In this document: in pieces, positions 14,840 to 15,803 of the stretch | How the letters are laid out: every line of letters starts with the position of its first letter | Position numbering within the stretch: the first letter of the stretch is position 1 | Assembly: GCF_036659115.1 (NCBI RefSeq) | Contig: NZ_JAVXDF010000060.1 | Length of the DNA: 15,803 bases | Strand: one strand, 5' to 3' | Source of the DNA: Gordonibacter sp036659115 | Lineage (GTDB): Bacteria > Actinomycetota > Coriobacteriia > Coriobacteriales > Eggerthellaceae | Position numbers and translations under genes: made by a program | Notes under the pieces: generated by a model | What the model saw: the letters and a program-made list of their open reading frames with translations, nothing else | What the model was told of the DNA's origin: nothing | Databases searched by the model: none

Positions 14840-15803
14840 ATGAGCTTCCGTGATAATATGCGGCACCTGCGCGCAACGCGCAACATGACCCAAGAGCAGC
14901 TGGCGATGCTACTGGGCGTGAGCCGCCAATCCGTGTCCAAGTGGGAGGCGGAGCGCGCCTACCCGGAAATGGACAAGCTGATTAGGATGTGCGCGCTGTT
15001 CGAGTGCACGCTTGACGAGTTGGTGATGGGAGATTTGACGGACCTTCCCGCAAACAAGGCGGCGAGCATGCCCTCGGGTAAGGCTTTGCAAGATGTGACG
15101 GGATATGATCAGGCGATGCGCGCTTCTGCTTGGAAGCTGTCTTTGGGCGTGGCACTGGCATTGGTGGGAGCGGCATGGGCGCTTCTCTTGTCGAGTCCTG
15201 CATTGGTGCCGGTTGACGAGGTGCGCAACTCTGCCAGCGTGCTGGTGTTCATCGGCATTGCCGTTGGGTTGGGGTTCGTTCTTCCTGCAGCGCTTGCGCG
15301 CCGTGCGTTTCGCCGGGCTCACCCGTTTGTGGACGATTTCTATACCGACGAGCAAAAGGACCAAGCACGCGCCATTATGTCGAAGAGCCTGGTCATAGGC
15401 CTTGGGCTGTTCATGGTAGGAGCGGCCGCAGCCGTGATGTTGCAGGCGGATGCGTGGCTTGCCGGCGGAGCCTTCTTCATGCTTGCCGCGGGCGGCGTGT
15501 TCGTTGTCGTGCGCGGATGCCTGCTTGGATCGCGATGCAATCTGAAAACCTACAACGATAAATCGCTGCTGGTCATGAGCGAGGATCAGGTTGACGCTCT
15601 GGACGATGAAGCGCTTCGGGCCCGGGCTCGCAAAATGAGGCGAGAGAACAGCATCTACGGGATTGTTTTGGGTCTGTCGACGGCCGTGGGCTTGGTGCTC
15701 CTGTTCATTCCGGCGTTGGGCGCGCAGCGGTGGTTCTGGCTGGCGTGGGTGATCGGCGGTATCCTGTGCGGCGTGATCGGAGGCATCCGCTCCGTTCGAG
15801 GCG
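14840..15803 (+). CDS. XRE-family regulator fused to membrane domain (partial, runs off window)
   Basis: At least 321 codons, open to the window end without a stop. Residues about 5-60 form an XRE/Cro helix-turn-helix: LRATRNMTQEQLAMLLGVSR then QSVSKWEAERAYPEMDKL and FECTLDELVMGDL, all typical. After a linker come hydrophobic segments near 98-115 (LSLGVALALVGAAWALLL), 128-145, 184-201, 205-223 and 278-300. A charged stretch (about 235-270) separates the last segments. This is the layout of membrane-anchored XRE regulators that carry a C-terminal transmembrane region of unknown ligand. The ATG follows AAAAGGA with 7-base spacing. An inverted repeat just upstream may be its own operator. The last residues are missing because the window ends. 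Confidence 0.85.
   Translation, partial: MSFRDNMRHLRATRNMTQEQLAMLLGVSRQSVSKWEAERAYPEMDKLIRMCALFECTLDELVMGDLTDLPANKAASMPSGKALQDVTGYDQAMRASAWKLSLGVALALVGAAWALLLSSPALVPVDEVRNSASVLVFIGIAVGLGFVLPAALARRAFRRAHPFVDDFYTDEQKDQARAIMSKSLVIGLGLFMVGAAAAVMLQADAWLAGGAFFMLAAGGVFVVVRGCLLGSRCNLKTYNDKSLLVMSEDQVDALDDEALRARARKMRRENSIYGIVLGLSTAVGLVLLFIPALGAQRWFWLAWVIGGILCGVIGGIRSVRG

Overview
The window is high-GC bacterial DNA, most like a gut Coriobacteriia/Eggerthellaceae actinobacterium. This is inferred from codon use rich in G/C at third positions, AGGA-type ribosome binding sites, and the look of the proteins: a class II UvrA, a DUF3810 membrane protein, a DUF6429/pRiA4b protein and a DUF559-like protein. 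It is a draft-assembly scaffold, because exactly 100 Ns interrupt a tandem repeat at 6638-6737. No rRNA, tRNA, CRISPR array or intact insertion sequence was recognised.

Layout. (1) 19-4705: a minus-strand class II UvrA-like ABC ATPase and, divergent from it across about 340 bases, a plus-strand fused ABC exporter. (2) 4706-5565: about 860 bases without a convincing gene. It holds a 14-bp inverted-repeat pair and then a striking degenerate 63-64-bp (21-codon) tandem repeat made of triplets. (3) 5566-7003: a minus-strand protein with a C-terminal PD-(D/E)XK/DUF559-like nuclease domain. Its start lies just beside an 11-bp tandem repeat broken by the assembly gap, followed by a strong imperfect palindrome. 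(4) 7004-12278: a minus-strand gene row. In order of transcription it is a DUF6429 + plasmid pRiA4b ORF-3-like protein, a SWIM zinc-finger protein, the RNA-binding factor Tex, and a possible 66-residue small protein. (5) 12636-15803: plus strand, with a short remnant of a DUF4011-type helicase, a cysteine-less ArsC/Spx-fold protein, a DUF3810 membrane metallopeptidase-like protein, and an XRE-type regulator fused to a membrane domain that runs off the window end.

How the genes may work together. UvrA-like ATPase plus ABC exporter resembles self-protection against a DNA-binding compound, but no biosynthetic gene is visible. The SWIM protein and the DUF6429/pRiA4b protein have near-identical translation-start contexts and sit upstream of tex, suggesting co-expression. 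The nuclease-like gene, the helicase remnant, the repeats and the inverted-repeat element make 4706-7003 and 12279-12970 look like accessory, rearranging DNA between more stable genes. No complete new system can be proven from sequence alone. The best candidates for follow-up are the SWIM + DUF6429/pRiA4b pair, the 11-bp repeat array and the 21-codon repeat tract.
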